This document shows, piece by piece, positions 35,792-45,729 of a stretch of 64,000 nt of DNA. The translations under genes and the position numbers were made by a program. Within the stretch, counting starts at the first letter, position 1, and each line of letters begins with the position of its first letter. The stretch is taken from positions 2,604,001 through 2,668,000 of the forward strand of contig OZ244871.1 in assembly GCA_965221105.1 (NCBI GenBank). The letters are read 5' to 3'. Origin of the DNA: GM7GCV1 sp965221105. GTDB taxonomy: Bacteria > Pseudomonadota > Gammaproteobacteria > Pseudomonadales > GM7GCV1. The notes under the pieces were generated by a model. It made no database searches. It was not told the origin of the DNA and saw only the letters and a list, made by a program, of their open reading frames with translations.

Positions 35792-36256
35792 ATGTATTCT
35801 ATGGCATCCAGATCAGCCAATTCTGCTACCGGTTTCCTTATTCACGACGTGTCGAGAATCCGTAAGAAGGTGGTCGACCAGGCGGTTGCGCCTCTGGGTA
35901 TCACCCGATCCCAGTTTTGGGCATTGGTGAATATTGCCCGCTACGGTGATGACGGCATTGCTCAGACTAGATTAGCGCACCTGATGAGCGTCGGGAAGGT
36001 GAGCCTGGGGGGGCTGATAGACCGAATGGAAGCCAACGGAATTCTTGAGCGTTTGCCCGATCCGGTTGATCGCCGCGCCAAGAAGGTCTTCATTACACCC
36101 AAAGGCGAGAAACTGTTGCACGAGTTGCAGGATGTTGCGGAACGTATCAACAAGCAGATTATGAAAGGCATCACTCAGGAGCAGAATAAAATACTGGATG
36201 ACGTGCTCAAGACCATGAAGAAGAACCTGCTGCACATTGATGGAGTGTCGGGCTGA
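35792..36256 (+). CDS. MarR-family transcriptional regulator
   Basis: The 154-residue protein shows the MarR fold: helices LIHDVSRIRKKVVDQAVAP, then ITRSQFWALVNIARY, HTH TRLAHLMSVGKVSLGGLIDRMEANG, and the wing with ERLPDPVDRRAKKVFITPKGEKLL (the D-x-R-D-R-R-type signature). It probably controls neighbouring catabolic genes, which lie convergent at 36265 onward and are mostly broken. The ATG at 35792 has GTAAGGAATG upstream, a fair ribosome binding site. Confidence 0.9.
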   Translation: MYSMASRSANSATGFLIHDVSRIRKKVVDQAVAPLGITRSQFWALVNIARYGDDGIAQTRLAHLMSVGKVSLGGLIDRMEANGILERLPDPVDRRAKKVFITPKGEKLLHELQDVAERINKQIMKGITQEQNKILDDVLKTMKKNLLHIDGVSG

Positions 36257-36264
36257 GCGACCGA

Positions 36265-37092
36265 TCAGCCGCTCAGAATCTTGTCAAGGGCGGTCTGCGG
36301 AAGCAGCCATTTCAGAAGGCGCAGAGTTCTGGCACCGAGACCGATAGTGCAGTGGGCGTGGGGCCTGTGCGCGTCCGCAATGTGCAGAAGCTTGGTCGCC
36401 ACAGCGTCAGGCGTGACGGCCAGTGAGTCGAACCTGCGTGTCGCCGTCATGTGTTTCTCGAAACAGTCCGAATACAACTGACGCAGTTCCTCCGGTTCGT
36501 TCTTCATCATCTCTTCCACTGCGTTCGCGTGAGCCCTGAGCATATGGGATTTCACCGCACCGATATTGGCGGAGATGATGTTGAGACCCATTCTCCGGGT
36601 TTCACAGCGTGCTGAGCTTATCAATGCTTCGAGTGCCTACTTGGAGGCGGGGTAGGGAGCGACGCCTGGCCCAGATACGAGCCCCCACACAGAGCTGGCC
36701 ATGACTAGGTTGCTGCGGCTGGCGCGCAGCCGGAGAAAGGCTCCCTGCATTACGAGCATCGAGCCCATCGTGTTGATCTTCAGGGTCTGTTCGAGGTGTC
36801 CCGGGTCGATGAACTCGACACAGGCGGGAGTCTGGATAGCCGCGCAGTGAATGACTGCGTGCAGAGGCTCACTGTTCAGTTTTTTGTCAAGGGTCTGATA
36901 AACGGCGTTCACTGACTCAGGATTGTCCACATGCATGATCTGAAAACTAAGCCGTTCGTGAGAATCGAAAGTGTCGCGGTGCTCCTCGTTGCGCACGGTG
37001 GCAATCACGCGCTTACCCTGGGACAGAGCCCTATGGACGACGGCACGACCGATATCGCCGTTCACCCCGGTGACCAGTATATTGGTTGCCAT
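36265..37092 (-). pseudogene. Short-chain dehydrogenase/reductase with one amber codon
   Basis: The frame starts MATNILVTGVNGDIGRAVVHRA (cofactor-binding GxxGxIG), contains IHCAAIQTP, NTMGSMLVMQGAFL, and VMASSVWGLVSGPGVAPYPASK with the catalytic YxxxK. Next comes TAG at 36637-36639 in place of a probable Tyr codon, and then the same frame continues ALEALISSARCETRRMGL to 36265. One base change separates it from an intact protein of 275 residues. The upstream SDR2 remnant overlaps its start. Confidence 0.85.
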
Positions 37093-37895
37093 TGTGCGCT
37101 CCTGACTGGGTCTGTGCGCCACCATCCACAGCCAGGGTCTGACCTGTGATGAAGCCCGCTTGCTGCGAGCACAGGAATAGTGTGGCATGGGCAGTATCGT
37201 CCGCCCCGCCAAATTTTTGCAGCGGAATCGTCGATCTGCGGAGTTTGTCGACGCACTCCGGCGAGAGCTTCTCTTCCATTCCCTTTGTGCCCAAACCGGC
37301 ATTGATCCAGCCCGGTTCAACGCAGTTGGCACGGATGCCATGCTTGCCGGATTCTTTGGCCATGCCCCGCACCAGCATTTCGATCGCTGCCTTGGGCGCT
37401 GCAGACATGATGTCAGCTTTGAGCACACACACCACTGCCGAGGTGATGACTCCGACCAGGTTGCCGCCACTCTGTTTGCCAAATTGCTGCACCGCACTTT
37501 GAATCAGGTTGAAGGCACCATTGACGTCCGCGTTGATGACGTATTTCCACTGGATCCGGGAGGAATATCACCGATCTTGGAGAAGTCGAAACGGGGGCCT
37601 GCCGCGCACACGACATGGGCGATGTGATCATGTTGCTCTATCGCTGCCCGGAACAGGGTTTCAACCGCTTCGGTGTCGGAGAGGTACACCGTGTGGCTGC
37701 GGACTGAACGCTCTGTAATTCGATATCGGTCACCATGGCTTCTGCCTTGGCCTGATTGCCGTGGTAGGTAAAAATGACCGGCGTGCCAGCCTCGGCAAAG
37801 AGACGGCAGATGGCCTTGCCCAGACCACCGCTCCCACCTGCGACGAGTGCCGCAATTTGATCGAAACCGAGTGTGATTGATATGAGACGTATTCC
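37031..37895 (-). pseudogene. Second short-chain dehydrogenase, multiple frameshifts
   Basis: The N-terminal cofactor motif is visible as ALVAGGSGGLGKAICRLFAEA in one frame near 37850, the middle as FRAAIEQHDHIAHVVCAAGP in another, and the C-terminal half (37031-37492) as MSAAPKAAIEMLVRGMAKESGK, RANCVEPGWINAGLG and GQTLAVDGGAQ. The reading frame breaks at least twice, near 37700 and 37500. The last residue stretch runs into the next gene's start. It starts just after MaoC, indicating a former operon. Confidence 0.8.
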
Positions 37896-38756
37896 TTATA
37901 TGCGGGATATGCGGGCCGAACCCTGATCCAGCACTCTCGCGTTTCTTTCGTGCGCGCTAGCCGCAAAGCGGATAGCGCCGCTCCCTTCATCCCAGATGCT
38001 GACTGCAATGGTTTCCCCAGGATATACCGGCTTGCTGAATCTCAGCCCCACGAAATCCAGGTGCTCTGGCTGGTTGTTACAGCAGGTCATCAGCAGGGCA
38101 CGGGTTGCGACACCGAAGGTACACAGGCCGTGCAGTATCGGCTGTTCGAATCCGGCCTTGGCCGCTTTCACCGGGTCAGCATGAATCGGGTTGTAATCTC
38201 CGGACAGCCGATATATGAACGCAGAATTTGGTGCTGTGGGGATTTCCACAACCTGGTCCGGTTCCCGCTCAGGCACCGGTTTGAGAGGTTCAGGTTCGTA
38301 CCCGCTGCTGCCGCATCCGCCGTCGCCGCGCATAAAATAGGACGAGGTGACCGTGCTGGTCAGGTCACCGCTCTCTTTGTCGGTCAGGGTCTTTTCATGG
38401 TAGAGGATGGAACCCTTCTCGGTGCCCTTGTCCACGACGCCCAGCACGCGGTAGTTGCCGATGTATGTCTTGCCGGGTTGCAGGGGCAGGTGCTGCGTGA
38501 TGGCTTGTTCACCATGCAGCATTTTGATCCAGTTGATTTCCAGTTCAGGTCTGGTCACCCAATCCCCCGGGTGGGCGATGACCGCTGACTGACTGGGGAA
38601 GGCCTTGAGACCGTCTTCGTAGACAAATTGCAGGTGCGCGGGGTCTGCGGGGTCCATGCCGAGGCCGATCCCCAGTGCGTAGAGCATGCAGTCCCGTTCG
38701 CTGATGGTGTGTTCCACTGGGCCCAGTTGGGCACTCAGCACCCTGTCCAGATTCAT
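37896..38756 (-). CDS. MaoC-type enoyl-CoA hydratase (hydratase 2)
   Basis: The 286-residue double hot-dog protein carries the hydratase-2 motif in IYRLSGDYNPIHADPVKAAKAGF with GLCTFGV following, and an N-terminal half (YALGIGLGMDPADP, FPSQSAV). It hydrates trans-2-enoyl-CoA in fatty acid or sterol side-chain breakdown. It looks intact. Its ATG overlaps the stop of the upstream SDR remnant, so it belonged to an operon with SDR genes on both sides, all now broken. Its function alone is therefore doubtful. Confidence 0.88.
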   Translation of the reverse strand: MNLDRVLSAQLGPVEHTISERDCMLYALGIGLGMDPADPAHLQFVYEDGLKAFPSQSAVIAHPGDWVTRPELEINWIKMLHGEQAITQHLPLQPGKTYIGNYRVLGVVDKGTEKGSILYHEKTLTDKESGDLTSTVTSSYFMRGDGGCGSSGYEPEPLKPVPEREPDQVVEIPTAPNSAFIYRLSGDYNPIHADPVKAAKAGFEQPILHGLCTFGVATRALLMTCCNNQPEHLDFVGLRFSKPVYPGETIAVSIWDEGSGAIRFAASAHERNARVLDQGSARISRI

Positions 38757-39263
38757 CAGGCTGGATCCCAGGTAAATACATTCAACGAGTGGTCAAGCGG
38801 CACCATGCTGCTTTTGAAGCCCGGCAGTACAGGATCGATCACCGATTCGGTGGTGATGCCACCTTCGTCACCGATATGCATGGTGCGAATCGGTCGTGGT
38901 TGACTGAACAGATAGATTTCGTTGACGCGTGCACCGAAAATCTGGCCAGTGGCATCGGCTGCCACGTCCGAAAGCAGAGCACACACCAGCGGTGCGATAT
39001 GTTCCGGTTTCATGCGCTCGATCAAGCGCCGGCGCCTTCGGAGATGTTGTACTCTGACGCCAGAGCCTCTGCCGGAATGAATGCCCAGTCGCTGTGCCTC
39101 GGCGGATGATGATGTCGGACTCCGCACCGAAAGGGGCCGGGTGGAACGGAACGGCGATTTCGGAATGGAAGATCAGCCCGTAGGCGGTGGTTGCGGCACC
39201 GGCTCCGGTGCGGTCACTGGACTTCTCCTCAAGGACGGTGTTCATGCTCTTGTAGTGAATCAA
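38756..39263 (-). pseudogene. Hydroxyacyl-CoA dehydrogenase-like SDR (MFE-2 type), 3' remnant
   Basis: The piece with the clearest similarity is RLIERMKPEHIAPLVCALLS, DVAADATGQIFGARVNEIYLF and SQPRPIRTMHIGDEGG, the C-terminal part of SDRs related to peroxisomal multifunctional enzyme 2. Upstream, other frames (LIFHSEIAVPFHPAPFGAES) may be parts of the same protein. The cofactor-binding and catalytic parts are missing or unreadable. It directly precedes maoC. Confidence 0.65.
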
Positions 39264-39444
39264 ATTGCTTGAGGATTTGAGAGTTATTGTCTCGCCCGGC
39301 TCACTTTTTCCAAAAGTTCATCGGTTGTTTTTGTTCAAACACATGGTTTTGGATCCGCAGTATGCTGTTCAATACATGCCGCAATTTTTTCTTCCAGATC
39401 TGCCACTGACGTACCTGCACTTCGCCGAATCTGTTTCTCGGTAA
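39264..39444. other. Short region with no recognised gene
   Basis: The stretch between the SDR remnant and the IS630 remnant is AT rich and gives no convincing protein on either strand. Confidence 0.4.
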
Positions 39445-39552
39445 AAGGAGCGCAACCGAAAGGCAGTGACTACGGACTGGAGGTTTACGTCCGACGATGC
39501 TCGCATCAAACTGAAAAGCCTGTACCCATCATTATCGTCTTGAAAGACTGCT
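39445..39552 (+). mobile_element. IS630 right-end remnant, copy 2
   Basis: This 108-base stretch matches 16297-16406 closely, including the last transposase codons and the end GAAAGACTGCTAG. A few base changes (for example TACGGACT for GCGGACT) show that it is a separate old copy. The rest of the element is absent. Confidence 0.85.
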
Positions 39553-39717
39553 AGCTCCTCATAAACCCTGCTTGATACGTTTCGGATTCAGTATTAAAAA
39601 AAGCAGGATTGGTCCCACTTCGCGTCTCAGTCAGTTCAACCGTTTTGACGATTGGCGGGTGCCAGGGGCGTTTGCGGGATTCGCCGCCGCGGTTGCCAGC
39701 GGATTTGCCCGAATTCT

Positions 39718-39749
<32 letters not shown>

Positions 39750-39779
39750 AGTTGACATGATGGCTTTCTTACTTCCTGG

Positions 39780-40225
39780 TTCGGGAAGTGTGAATGATAT
39801 TATTGAAGAGGCATCCGCACAAGTCATCCGATCTCAGTGCGCGGCGAGCGACACGACCGGCGCAGGTTGTCAGTCATCGGTTTCATGCTACAGTGCCGGT
39901 CATGGCGCTGGTCGGTTTTGATCTGTACTCGCGGTGGCGCTTTGACGAATTGACCGGGCTTCCCTCGTCGATCATGACCGATGCCGAGTTTCTGAGCTGC
40001 CGCTCCCGCTACTTCGCGGCGCGGGCGGCGGAAGCGGATGGTGACGCGCCCGTCTTCGTCAAGACCCACGAGCCCCAGCTGCTGGTCCGCTGCGAGGAGC
40101 TGCTGGAGGATCCGGCGGTGGTGTTCGAGCGGCTGAGCGCTGCGGATCGCGTGGCTGGGACGGGGGAGTGTGCGAAACACCCCGGGCGGTTTCCGGCAGC
40201 GGTACGCTCTCCGGTGCCGTTGGTT
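39780..40225 (+). pseudogene. Possible sulfotransferase remnant
   Basis: One frame (39794-40234) reads GLPSSIMTDAEFLSCRSRYF, then AEADGDAPVFVKTHEPQLLV and CEELLEDPAVVFERLSAADR, which resembles the substrate-binding (FVKTHE) and C-terminal (EDLLxDP) segments of sulfotransferases. The P-loop region and start are missing or unreadable. Confidence in the family is modest. It ends at an IS-type terminal repeat. Confidence 0.4.
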
Positions 40226-40239
40226 GGTACCTGATGGTG

Positions 40240-40326
40240 CCAGTCTCCCCATGACCCTGTGCACTCATGAAACGCACACATCATAGAACCGCCTCCCTAT
40301 GATGTCAAGGGGGGCGAGTAGTTACC
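40240..40326 (+). repeat. IS110-type terminal sequence, copy 2
   Basis: The order CCCATGACCCTGTGCACTCA, GAAACGCACACATC, and TGATGTCAAGGGGGGCGAGT repeats the sequence at 32215 and, inverted, at 52562. It ends GTAGTTACC, as at 52562 (inverted), so the IS border is probably there. Confidence 0.75.
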
Positions 40327-40660
40327 TGGCAGCTTATGCCATAACCGCTTCGGTGCCCGAACGCGCCATGATGGAGGCGCTGTATCTCGTGCCTGTGAAA
40401 GAATCCTTTGAAGAGGCAGGCCTGCTCATGGAGGACTTGACCACCGTGCGACCGCGACTGGTACAGTCGCTGCTGGAACAGTGCCGTTTGGTGAGGGTGA
40501 CGCGGCTGTTCATGTTTCTGGCAGAGGCCTGCAACCATGCCTGGGTTAAGAAACTGGATCCGTCGAAGATGGTTCGGCACAGGCAAACGCATGATCATCA
40601 GAGGTGGGCGGTTGGATACCACATACAATATTACCGTCCCCAACACGAATCCGAAATGGA
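40327..40660 (+). pseudogene. AbiEi-like antitoxin, C-terminal remnant
   Basis: The frame reads VPERAMMEALYLVPVKESFE, EAGLLMEDLTTVRPRLVQSL and LEQCRLVRVTRLFMFLAEAC, which match the C-terminal AbiEi domain. A frameshift near 40570 is followed in another frame by GTGKRMIIRGGRLDTTYNITVP, the continuation. The N-terminal part is cut off by the IS end at 40326. It is the second abiE locus of the window and is not closely similar to the one at 6546. Confidence 0.75.
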
Positions 40661-40714
40661 AGGTATTACGGGTAAAATCCGTACCGCATTCGTTATCTGT
40701 CGTGCACGCCATGA

Positions 40715-41017
40715 TCGGCCGATGGACGAACTACTCGCACCCAACCTGAAAGATTTTCGACACCTGTTCGAACAAGAGTTTGCCGGAATGACGGATAAAA
40801 AACTGGGCACAAGGAGCTGGTGGCAGCCCGTGATGGGCTTATCCAAACAATCAACGACACAATGACGCAGAACGATAAGAAATTCCTGATCTCGATCAAG
40901 CAAGGGGAACCGGACTGGGTTCTTCTGCCAGTGGCAGACATTGACCAATTCCCCGTGATCAAGCGAAAACTGATTAATATGAAGATGGATAAAAAGAAAC
41001 AGAGGGGATCGCTGTGA
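40715..41017 (+). pseudogene. AbiEii-like toxin, C-terminal remnant
   Basis: The sequence reads RPMDELLAPNLKDFRHLFEQ, then after a frame break near 40810 MAARDGLIQTINDTMTQNDK and KFLISIKQGEPDWVLLPVAD. This resembles the C-terminus of nucleotidyltransferase AbiEii-type toxins. The catalytic half is missing. It lies just behind the AbiEi remnant as expected. Confidence 0.7.
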
Positions 41018-41554
41018 AAACTCCAGGTAGCGTTGGGACTATGAACGAGTGAATGTGCCAGCCCAAAAGAAAAGCATCTGAAAGAATCAGAAAATAGGTA
41101 ACGTTTCGCGCTAAAACCGAAATTCCAACCGTTTCAGATCCAAAATACCATTAAGTAAGTTGGTACTGCCAGAGCTAACTGTCCGGAACCGTGCTCAAGG
41201 GTTTTCTTGCCTCTCCCGGGCCGGGTGCGAGCTTAATGTCCCTGTTTCATGGTTCTGGATTCATGGCTGTGGCTGATCTGATTACGGAGGTAGGGGTGGC
41301 AGCTCTGCCGTGGAATCAGCGGGGGATTTAGGTGGCACCATGGGTATAGGCGAGCTAGATCAAAACGCCCACCCAGAATCTCGCATTATGCAGAACCACG
41401 TATGTTCCGCTGAACTGCGTATAACAAGAAATACGGCGCGACCACGAAACTGCTCAAAGACACGATCATAGGAACGGGAACAGCGTCTCGATTTCAAGGC
41501 CCAGGTTATATGTTCAGGATCTGTTTGGTTGGCCAGTGCACGGCTATGTACCTT
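41018..41554. other. Intergenic region, nothing recognised
   Basis: More than 500 bases between the decayed abiE locus and vapB give only short frames with no protein similarity. No RNA gene or terminator was recognised. Confidence 0.5.
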
Positions 41555-41605
41555 TGCTATATATCAAGGTTGCTATATACTTGGCGTATATGGCGTTAGA
41601 GGAAG
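41555..41605 (+). promoter_or_regulatory. Candidate vapBC operator/promoter
   Basis: The sequence contains TATATATCAAGG, TATATACTTGGCGTATATGG, a series of TATAT-containing half-sites in partly inverted order directly upstream of vapB. VapBC complexes usually bind such repeats to repress the operon. Confidence 0.5.
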
Positions 41606-41613
41606 TGCTTTGA

Positions 41614-41847
41614 ATGTCTACTGGCTCTGTATTCGTAAATAACCGCACTCAAGCGGTGAGAATGCCTGCTGATACCCGTTTCCCCGATGATGTGAAGCAG
41701 GTGAATGTCCGTATTGTTGGCAAGGATCGAGTTTTGTCGCCCGTGGACAGCACATGGGACAGCTTTTTCCTCTCAAAAAAGCGTGTGAGCGATGATTTTA
41801 TGGAAGAACGTGCTTCTCAGGAGCAATCTGAACGAGAAGCTTTCTGA
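41614..41847 (+). CDS. vapB: VapB antitoxin
   Basis: The 77-residue protein begins MSTGSVFVNNRTQAVRMPAD, the swapped-hairpin (AbrB) DNA-binding fold of VapB proteins, followed by an acidic toxin-binding tail (SDDFMEERASQEQSEREAF). It neutralises VapC and represses the operon. Its stop overlaps the vapC start by one base (TGATG at 41845-41849). Confidence 0.9.
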   Translation: MSTGSVFVNNRTQAVRMPADTRFPDDVKQVNVRIVGKDRVLSPVDSTWDSFFLSKKRVSDDFMEERASQEQSEREAF

Positions 41848-42245
41848 TGCTGAAATACATGCTTGATACCAATATCGCTATCTATGTGATTAAGCGCCGC
41901 CCGATTCAGGCGTTAGCAACGTTCAATCAGCATGCAGGCCAATTGAGTATCAGTTCGGTCACGCTGGCTGAATTGATACATGGCGTCGAAAAAAGTGCCA
42001 AACCGGATCACAATCTCAGGCAAGTCGAAGACTTTGTATCCCGCTTAATGGTTTTGGAGTATGGCAATAAAGCTGCCGCACACTATGGCGATATTAGAGC
42101 GGTACTGGAACGCAAAGGCACCCCTATCGGTGTGAACGATGTGCATATTGCCGGTCATGCGAGGAGTGAAGGCCTCACGCTGGTAACTCATAACGTGAAA
42201 GAATTCGAGCGGGTGGAGGCTCTTCGCGTGGAGAACTGGGTGTAG
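41847..42245 (+). CDS. vapC: VapC toxin, PIN-domain ribonuclease
   Basis: The 132-residue toxin has the PIN acidic residues: MLDTNIAIYVIK (first Asp), VTLAELIHGVEKS (Glu), IGVNDVHIAGHARS (Asp) and TLVTHNVKEFERVEAL (last site, with Asn where many VapCs also have Asn). It cleaves RNA when freed from VapB. The frame is intact and the pair is one of the few complete toxin-antitoxin modules in the window. Confidence 0.93.
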   Translation: MLKYMLDTNIAIYVIKRRPIQALATFNQHAGQLSISSVTLAELIHGVEKSAKPDHNLRQVEDFVSRLMVLEYGNKAAAHYGDIRAVLERKGTPIGVNDVHIAGHARSEGLTLVTHNVKEFERVEALRVENWV

Positions 42246-42637
42246 CTGTCGGAGACATTCAAAAGCTGATGCCTGTCTGGCTCGATAGCAGCGCACCGCA
42301 GAGCAAGCGTCGCCCTCAGCGGGTGGGATGGCAGTATCAACCGGGTGCAATGAGTGCCCATTCGCCGTTCATGAGATAGAGCCCAAAAGAGCGCCCAAGA
42401 CAGGGCTCGCGCACCGCTTATGTGGCGGCAGATATTAGGTGCCGGTACAAAGCGCGGTTATGTGCCGCTGCTTACCTCCTGACCGAGCTGGTCCAGTCGA
42501 TTAATCGAACCGCCATTGTTAAGGCGCAGGTTTACATCAACTAGACATCATGTAGTGACCTGCCCGTCCTCAACATCGTGGGTTCAGCTGAGGATGGAGC
42601 ACCTGTGGACCAGAGCCATAATTGAGGAGAATGGGTC
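42246..42637. other. Non-coding region before the IS110 transposase
   Basis: No gene recognised. The right half (about 42440-42637) is presumably the left non-coding part of the IS110 element, in which IS110 subgroups encode a bridge RNA, but no structure could be assigned. GAGGAGAATGGGTCATGA gives the transposase ribosome binding site. Confidence 0.4.
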
Positions 42638-43765
42638 ATGAACAAGTTTATCAAGTATGTGGGACTGGATACACACAAGGATACGATTGCGGTTGCCATT
42701 GCCGATGCTGCAGGCGGCCAACCTCGGTTCTACGGAGAGATTGCGAACACAGAGACGGCAGTATCGAAGCTGATCGAGGGTGTGAGTCCGAATGGAGAAG
42801 TTGTCTCCTAGTGCTATGAGGCCGGGCCGTGCGGTTATGGCATCTATCGCCAGATCAGTGATTCTGGGCACGAGTGCAGTGTCGTCGCGCCTTCGCTGAT
42901 ACCGACCACAGCGGGTGATCGGGTTCACACGGACCGGCGTGAGAGTGAGAACCTGGCGCGCGTGCATCGAGCAGGCGAATTGACCCCGGTCTGGGTGCCC
43001 GATCAGACCCAGGAAGCGATACGGGATCTGACTGGTGCCAGGGAGGGCATGAAGCATCTGGAGCGACAGGCCCGGCACCGCTTGTGCGCATTCTTATTGC
43101 GCCATGGGCATCGATACGACGGTGGGAAAAACACCTGGACCCAGGCGTACTGGCGTTGGCTGGAGCGCATTAAGTGTGGCCACCCGGTTCAACAGATCGT
43201 ATTTCAGGAATACATCGACAGTGTTCGACAGCACCTACAGCGGGTGGAGGATCTTGAACAGGCTCTGCGTGCGTCGATGTCTGATTGGGCACTCGCCCCC
43301 GTCGTAGAGGGATTGATGGCCCTGCGAGGCTGCCGCCTGATCACGGTGATGACGGTTGTGGCAGAACCTGGTGATATCACCCGCTGTGATTCACCACGCC
43401 AACTCATGAAGTCTGTGGGTCTTGTACCCAGTGAATCCTCGAGTGGACCGAAGACGCGTCGCGGGGGGAGTACGAAGACGGGCAATGGCCGTGTTCGGCG
43501 AGTCTTGGTGGAGGCGGCGTGGTGCTTTCGGTTTCCGGCGCGCACAACAGCAGTGCTCCAACGCCGGGCCGAACACGCCCTCGCTGAGGTGCACACTATT
43601 GCTGCGTGGAAGGCACAGAAGCGGCTCTGTGGTCGGTATCAGGCATTGAATCGACGAGGGCTGGTGAAGCAGAAGACCTGCACGGCAATAGCGCGGGAGC
43701 TTACAGGGCTTATCTGGGCGATTGCCTGTGAAGTGATGCCGAAGGCGAACGGAGCAAGCGTATAG
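42638..43765 (+). pseudogene. IS110-family transposase with one amber codon
   Basis: The frame starts MNKFIKYVGLDTHKDTIAVA (DEDD first Asp), then at 42809-42811 a TAG interrupts before CYEAGPCGYGIYRQI (the Glu site). After it the frame stays open: TAGDRVHTDRRESENLARVH (Asp sites) and the C-terminal domain LMALRGCRLITVMTVVAEPGD, LVPSESSSGPKTRRGGSTKTG with the conserved serine. One base change separates it from an intact 375-residue enzyme. Translation from an internal start would lack the first catalytic Asp. The other IS110 remnant at 52562 is a different group. Confidence 0.9.
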
Positions 43766-44063
43766 CAAGAAAGGGCCAGAGCGAAGAGGCGTGTACAAGG
43801 AGGACACGGTGAGCTTTTGGGACAGAACAGGGGGAGCCCGGCGGGAGAACACTCGTCGACACTACGAGGCGTCCGGGTAACCGGAACGACCCTCGATACT
43901 AGAGAGAGGCAGCTCCGCGACGAAGATATGTCAGGCGGTTTCGACCCGCGAATGTCAGACTGATCAACCGTCGTTCAGCGCTCCCCTGTTCTGCCTCAAG
44001 AGCTTACAGAAATACAGAATGTGAAGGATGGAAGTAATCGATTGACAGGGTCACAACATATCA
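43766..44063. other. Right non-coding part of the IS110 element and spacer
   Basis: No gene recognised. The first 170 bases probably belong to the IS110 element. Ends could not be fixed because IS110 elements often lack inverted repeats. Confidence 0.4.
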
Positions 44064-44911
44064 GTGCCATGGTGTGTGCGCTGCGCATACTGTCTCGAAG
44101 ATCGCGCTAGCAGGGTGCCATGGCTGTTGGTCAATTTGAAACCCTCTGGCTGGACTGGAGTCTTCAGATTTGATCGGTCGGCTGACGCTGAGCCGCCCGG
44201 AAAAATGGACCTGATTGACGGCCATGTGCACAATGATCTGCACTGGGCTTTGCTGCAGCTCAAGGATGATGCCGATATGCGCTGTGCAGTGATTGCGGCA
44301 GAGGGCAAGTGTTTTTCAGCAGGGGGCGATTTCAATTATATGCTGAAGTTGAACGTTTCTCCGGAGTTGCACCAAAAGAGCGCCTGGAGTGAAGTCGAAA
44401 TCATTCACACACTGACCAGTATCCCGGTACCGGTTATCGCTGCCGTACATGGGGATGCCATTGTGCTCGGGGTGTCTTTGACGCTGGGCTGCGATATTGT
44501 TGTGGCAAGCATAAATGCGCACATTGCCGATCCGCATGTACTGGTGGGACTGGTCGCCGGGGGTGGTGGCTGTCTCTTCTGGCCGCGGGCAACAGGCATT
44601 CTGCAAGCCAAGCGATACCTGCTGACTGGAGATTATCTGCCGCCGCGCACGGCGTATGAGTTTGGTCTGATGACCGATCTGGCGGAAGGCCCGGAAGCCG
44701 TCCAGCCCCTGGCCGACAAATTCGCCTCCAAAATTGCCTCTCCTTATCCCTGGCGGTGCAGGGTACTAAGCGCAGCCTCAATGCGGTCATGCAGAGTCGC
44801 GCTGCGGAAGTGGCGGCCCTGTGCGAGCAGCAGAGTATGGGATCAGCAGATATGCGTGAGGCGGTAGAGGCCATTCAGCACAAACCCACACCGGATTTCA
44901 AGGGGTGTTAG
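44064..44911 (+). pseudogene. Enoyl-CoA hydratase/isomerase (crotonase), frameshifted
   Basis: The main frame contains MRCAVIAAEGKCFSAGGDFN and VIAAVHGDAIVLGVSLTLGC, the crotonase oxyanion-hole segments, then DIVVASINAHIADPHVLVGL. The N-terminal part around 44110-44210 is not continuous. Near 44755 the frame slips and the C-terminus continues as TKRSLNAVMQSRAAEVAALC to AIQHKPTPDFKGC and TAG at 44909-44911. The intended protein hydrates enoyl-CoA in acyl chain breakdown. Confidence 0.82.
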
Positions 44912-45067
44912 TCTGCCAAAAAACAGTTTTTAGCGGGAAAGCAGTGGTACTGTGGACAAAACCGACAATAATTGGGGAGTCTGGTGCGAGGCAGACTATC
45001 ATGTACCTGAACATGTTGAACCCAGCAGGGGGTCTGCCCGTTCACAATCAATGACAGAGGAATACTC

Positions 45068-45697
45068 ATGATTACAATTTATCATCTGGGCGTGTCGCAG
45101 TCCGACCGTATCGTTTGGTTGATGGAAGAACTGGAACTGCCTTACAGACTGGAGTGGTTTGACCGGCGTCAGGATAACATGCTTGCTCCGCCTGAATATC
45201 GGGCATTGCACCCGACAGCGATGGCCCCAACGATCAGGGACGGAGACATTGTCCTGACCGAATCGGTCGCGATTATCGAGTACATCATTCAGCGGCACGC
45301 TGACGGGCGACTCAGTGTGCCCATTGAACAGTCCAATTACCCGGACTATCTGTACTGGATGTCGTTCAGTTTGAGCCTTATGTCTTCAATTATGACGCTA
45401 TTGGCCTGCAAAAAAGGCGGCGATCAGGGCCGGTATCGCGAAGTGTTTCAAGAGCGAACGGAGCGTTATTTGAACTTTATGAACACACGGCTGGGGGAAG
45501 TCCAGTACCTGGCAGGTCCAGAGTTCACGGCTGCGGACATACAGAACCTGTTTGCGCTCACGACCATGCCGCGTTTCGGCGGGCCGTCCGTAGACAATTT
45601 GCACAACATCGTTGACTACCTGGGTCGGGTCACTCAGCGACCTGCATACCTGAAGGCCATGACCATTGCCGGCCCTGATGCCACCAGGCCCGAATAG
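45068..45697 (+). CDS. Glutathione S-transferase
   Basis: The 209-residue protein has the thioredoxin-like N-terminal domain with TIYHLGVSQSDRIVWLMEELELP and the ESVAIIEYI motif (glutathione-binding region), and an all-helical C-terminal domain (FTAADIQNLFAL). The substrate is unknown. It lies among decayed acyl-CoA genes and looks intact. Ribosome binding site GAGGAATA precedes the ATG. Confidence 0.92.
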   Translation: MITIYHLGVSQSDRIVWLMEELELPYRLEWFDRRQDNMLAPPEYRALHPTAMAPTIRDGDIVLTESVAIIEYIIQRHADGRLSVPIEQSNYPDYLYWMSFSLSLMSSIMTLLACKKGGDQGRYREVFQERTERYLNFMNTRLGEVQYLAGPEFTAADIQNLFALTTMPRFGGPSVDNLHNIVDYLGRVTQRPAYLKAMTIAGPDATRPE

Positions 45698-45729
45698 AGC
45701 TGGTTTCAAAGCATGTACCGGAGAACCAT

